This document shows positions 50,913-52,498 of a DNA stretch of 52,498 bases, one piece after another. Each line of letters begins with the position of its first letter. Position 1 is the first letter of the stretch. The notes beneath the pieces were generated by a model, which saw only the letters and a program-made list of their open reading frames with translations, was not told the origin of the DNA and made no database searches. The stretch comes from Paracoccaceae bacterium (lineage in GTDB: Bacteria > Pseudomonadota > Alphaproteobacteria > Rhodobacterales > Rhodobacteraceae). A program made the position numbers and the translations under genes. Location of the stretch: NCBI GenBank assembly GCA_020629115.1, contig JAHDDY010000021.1, positions 1 through 52,498 on the forward strand, in the 5' to 3' direction.

Positions 50913-51422
50913 CTATTCTCCCGTCGCGTCGAAGGCCGTTTCGAGACAGGCCTGCACGGCGAAGCGCGCGTCGCAGGGAGGCGTCATGGTGCCTTGCGCG
51001 GTACAGCCCTTCATCGTGCAGATCGTCCGCCGCGTGCAGACCCGCGCGAGGCAGTCGCCGTCCGTACAGGCGGCGCGTTCGTCCGCGGTGCAGCCGGTAT
51101 AGGCGACGTGGCAGACGTTGCAGCCCTGCCGAATCGCCGTGCAGCCCTGGGCGACCAGACCGTCGAAGACGGTGCGCGAGAAGCGGGCGTAGAACACGCG
51201 CGTCCCGTCAGGCTCGACCGCCCGCGCCATCATCGTCGAGGCCGGACACTGGCGCGCGATGCTCACCCCCTCCGGCAGGGCGGCGTCGCGGTCGGGCTTG
51301 GGCACGGGGACGGGGTCGGCCACGACGGCGGCATCCCAGACCCGCGCGCCCTCCCCCACCACCGGGCTTGCCAGAAGCCCGAGAAAGACGCATAGCGCCG
51401 CCACAACCGCCCGGACGCTCAT
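50913..51422 (-). CDS. Secreted Cys-rich protein with a CXXCH motif, function unknown
   Basis: The 169-residue protein has a Sec signal (about 1-23) and 12 cysteines in the mature part, most in the C-terminal half in CxxxC-like spacing ([19 protein letters not shown]). One stretch, [13 protein letters not shown], contains CNVCH, which fits the haem c attachment motif CXXCH. The dense Cys pattern may instead reflect several disulfides. I cannot assign a family. It ends 3 bases before the SDR gene and starts only 32 bases from divergent hisA. Confidence 0.72.
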   Translation of the reverse strand: MSVRAVVAALCVFLGLLASPVVGEGARVWDAAVVADPVPVPKPDRDAALPEGVSIARQCPASTMMARAVEPDGTRVFYARFSRTVFDGLVAQGCTAIRQGCNVCHVAYTGCTADERAACTDGDCLARVCTRRTICTMKGCTAQGTMTPPCDARFAVQACLETAFDATGE

Positions 51423-51454
51423 GCCGCGTCCGCCGAGACGAGGAACCCCGACCG

Positions 51455-52186
51455 ATGATGACCTTCTATCCCGCCATCGACCTGAAGGACGGCGCGTGCG
51501 TACGCCTGCTGCGCGGCCGCATGGAGGACGCGACCGTCTACAACGACGATCCGGTCGCCCAGGCGCGGGCATTCGAGAAGGCGGGGGCCGGGTGGCTGCA
51601 TCTGGTCGACCTCAACGGGGCGTTCAGCGGCACGCCGGTCAATGACGGTATCGTGGGCCGCATCGTAGAAGGAATATCCATCCCCGTGCAACTCGGCGGC
51701 GGGGTGCGCACGGCCGAAACGGTCGACCTGTGGCTCGAACGCGGCATCGCGCGGGTGGTACTGGGCACCGTGGCCGCGCGCAACCCCGATTTCGTGCGCG
51801 AGACGGCCCGGCGTCATCCGGGACGCATCGCGGTGGGCATCGACGCGCGGGGCGGCAAGGTGGCGGTCGAGGGCTGGGCCGAGACGACCGAGCTGACGGC
51901 GCTGGAGCTGGCGAAGCGATTCGAGGATGCGGGGGTGGCGGCCATCGTCTTCACCGACATCGACCTGGACGGCGCGATGGAAGGGCCGAACGTGGCCGCG
52001 ACCGCCGCCCTCGCCGGCGCGGTCTCGACGCCGGTCATCGCGTCGGGGGGCGTGTCCTCCTACGACGACCTGCGGGCGTTGCGCGATTGCGGCGTGCCGC
52101 TCGACGGGGCGATCTCGGGCCGGGCGATCTACGACGGCACCATCGACGTGGCGACGGCGGTGACGGTGCTGTCCGGGGGGGGCTGA
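51455..52186 (+). CDS. hisA: ProFAR isomerase HisA
   Basis: HisA isomerises ProFAR to PRFAR in histidine synthesis. The 243-residue TIM barrel has the catalytic Asp in [13 protein letters not shown], phosphate loops [15 protein letters not shown] and [13 protein letters not shown], and [15 protein letters not shown] with the second catalytic Asp. GAGGAA nine bases upstream supports the first ATG of the MM start. hisH and hisF, its usual neighbours, are absent here: a Cys-rich gene diverges upstream and a PEP-CTERM gene converges downstream. Confidence 0.95.
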   Translation: MMTFYPAIDLKDGACVRLLRGRMEDATVYNDDPVAQARAFEKAGAGWLHLVDLNGAFSGTPVNDGIVGRIVEGISIPVQLGGGVRTAETVDLWLERGIARVVLGTVAARNPDFVRETARRHPGRIAVGIDARGGKVAVEGWAETTELTALELAKRFEDAGVAAIVFTDIDLDGAMEGPNVAATAALAGAVSTPVIASGGVSSYDDLRALRDCGVPLDGAISGRAIYDGTIDVATAVTVLSGGG

Positions 52187-52216
52187 CCCCTTTCCGATCA
52201 CGACCGCGAACGAAAA

Positions 52217-52241
52217 ACGGCCCCGCGCGATGCGGGGCCGT
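52217..52241. terminator. Bidirectional terminator between hisA and the PEP-CTERM gene
   Basis: ACGGCCCCGC and its complement form a perfect 10-bp stem with a 5-base loop. On the minus strand it is followed by TTTTTCG, a good terminator for the PEP-CTERM gene. On the plus strand the following TCTGCGTTTC is weaker but may serve hisA. Confidence 0.8.
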
Positions 52242-52264
52242 CTGCGTTTCGGGGTGTGCGGGTG

Positions 52265-52498
52265 TCAGCTCTTCTTGCGGCGCAGGAAGCCTGCGATACC
52301 CGCCAGGGCGATGAGCAGGAGCGGAGCCGGCTCGGGCACCTGTCCGCCACCGCTGCCGCCGGAGGTGCTCCCCCCGCCCGACGAGGACGACGAGGTCATC
52401 CCGCTGGAGGAGGCCATCCCGCTCGACGTGCCGCTGGACGTCATCCCGCTGGAGGTCATGCCACCCGAGGACGAGGAGCTGGATGCACCGCTCGACGA
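52265..52498 (-). CDS. PEP-CTERM sorting-domain protein, 3' end only
   Basis: This gene runs off the right edge and only its C-terminal 77 residues are seen. They are a Ser/Gly/Thr/Met low-complexity tract (repeats of SSGMTSSG) followed by the tripartite PEP-CTERM signal: VPEP, a hydrophobic helix of about 15 residues, and RRKKS. Such proteins are anchored and then processed by exosortase at the inner membrane, often in species that make exopolysaccharide. An in-frame ATG at 52459 is probably internal, since the same repeat continues beyond it to the edge. A terminator follows the stop. Confidence 0.8.
   Translation of the reverse strand, partial: SSSGASSSSSSGGMTSSGMTSSGTSSGMASSSGMTSSSSSGGGSTSGGSGGGQVPEPAPLLLIALAGIAGFLRRKKS
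52388..52475. repeat. Short tandem repeats in the PEP-CTERM gene
   Basis: Units related to GTCATCCCGCTGGAG (12-18 bases, always whole codons) repeat in tandem here and encode the Ser/Gly/Met tract. The frame is kept, so repeat number could vary without disrupting the protein. Confidence 0.6.

Overview
The window is GC-rich chromosomal DNA of an alphaproteobacterium, most likely Rhodobacterales (the old Rhodobacteraceae). The evidence is gene content and order: a crcB-rluC-HAD-ATP12 run, an lspA-DUF3035-M16-M16 run, rnhB followed by the GANTC methylase ccrM, cobT, a molybdenum NAD-dependent formate dehydrogenase with a fused FdsG-FdsB subunit, and a TRAP transporter with fused QM permease. I see no rRNA, tRNA, insertion sequence, prophage, CRISPR array or replication origin. 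No gap between supported genes exceeds about 300 bases, and the first 50 bases hold nothing I can name.

Layout. 0-4.3 kb: FAD amine/amino-acid oxidase, DUF1194 protein, small DUF2945 protein, then fabA-fabB closed by a strong hairpin terminator. 4.3-6.8 kb (minus): a three-gene overlapping envelope/stress-type cluster (LEA-like 11-mer repeat protein, two-helix Holin-X-like membrane protein, DUF3618 protein). 7-12 kb: creatinase/ectoine-hydrolase-like M24 protein, a large Pro/Ala-rich lipoprotein, and an orphan Tat-exported peptide-type solute-binding protein. 12-18 kb: GNAT, an orphan methylcrotonyl-CoA carboxylase alpha-type subunit, a YHS-domain protein, and the ATP12/HAD/RluC/CrcB operon. 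18-25.5 kb: formate dehydrogenase fdsA and fused fdsGB, separated by a vapBC toxin-antitoxin pair on the opposite strand, then an unrecognised 362-residue protein and a LysR regulator. 25.5-28.9 kb (minus): VOC protein, small unknown, MscS channel, 393-residue unknown, cupin. 29-33.6 kb (minus): M16 peptidase pair preceded by a candidate 17-codon ORF and a full CtrA box, DUF3035 lipoprotein, lspA. 33.7-40.8 kb: HD hydrolase, PEP-CTERM-type glycosyltransferase, 2H phosphoesterase, PhyH dioxygenase, cobT, ubiG, prolyl aminopeptidase. 40.9-47.7 kb: an IclR regulator divergent from a GMC oxidoreductase and TRAP transporter cluster, with a DUF29 gene between the TRAP genes. 47.7-52.5 kb: sodC, ccrM, rnhB, an SDR, a Cys-rich secreted protein, hisA, and the 3' end of a Ser/Gly-rich PEP-CTERM protein cut by the window edge.

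How the genes work together. Fds subunits plus LysR form a formate-oxidation unit. IclR, GMC oxidoreductase and TRAP genes look like one uptake-and-oxidation unit for an unknown organic acid or alcohol. fabA-fabB supply unsaturated fatty acids. lspA sits beside a probable lipoprotein. Cell-cycle control appears twice: CcrM, with three GANTC sites in its own upstream region, and a CtrA consensus box. No single locus is clearly a new multi-gene system. The strongest leads are the candidate small ORF under the CtrA box, vapBC antisense inside the fds operon, the 11-mer repeat envelope cluster, and a dispersed double-hairpin repeat.
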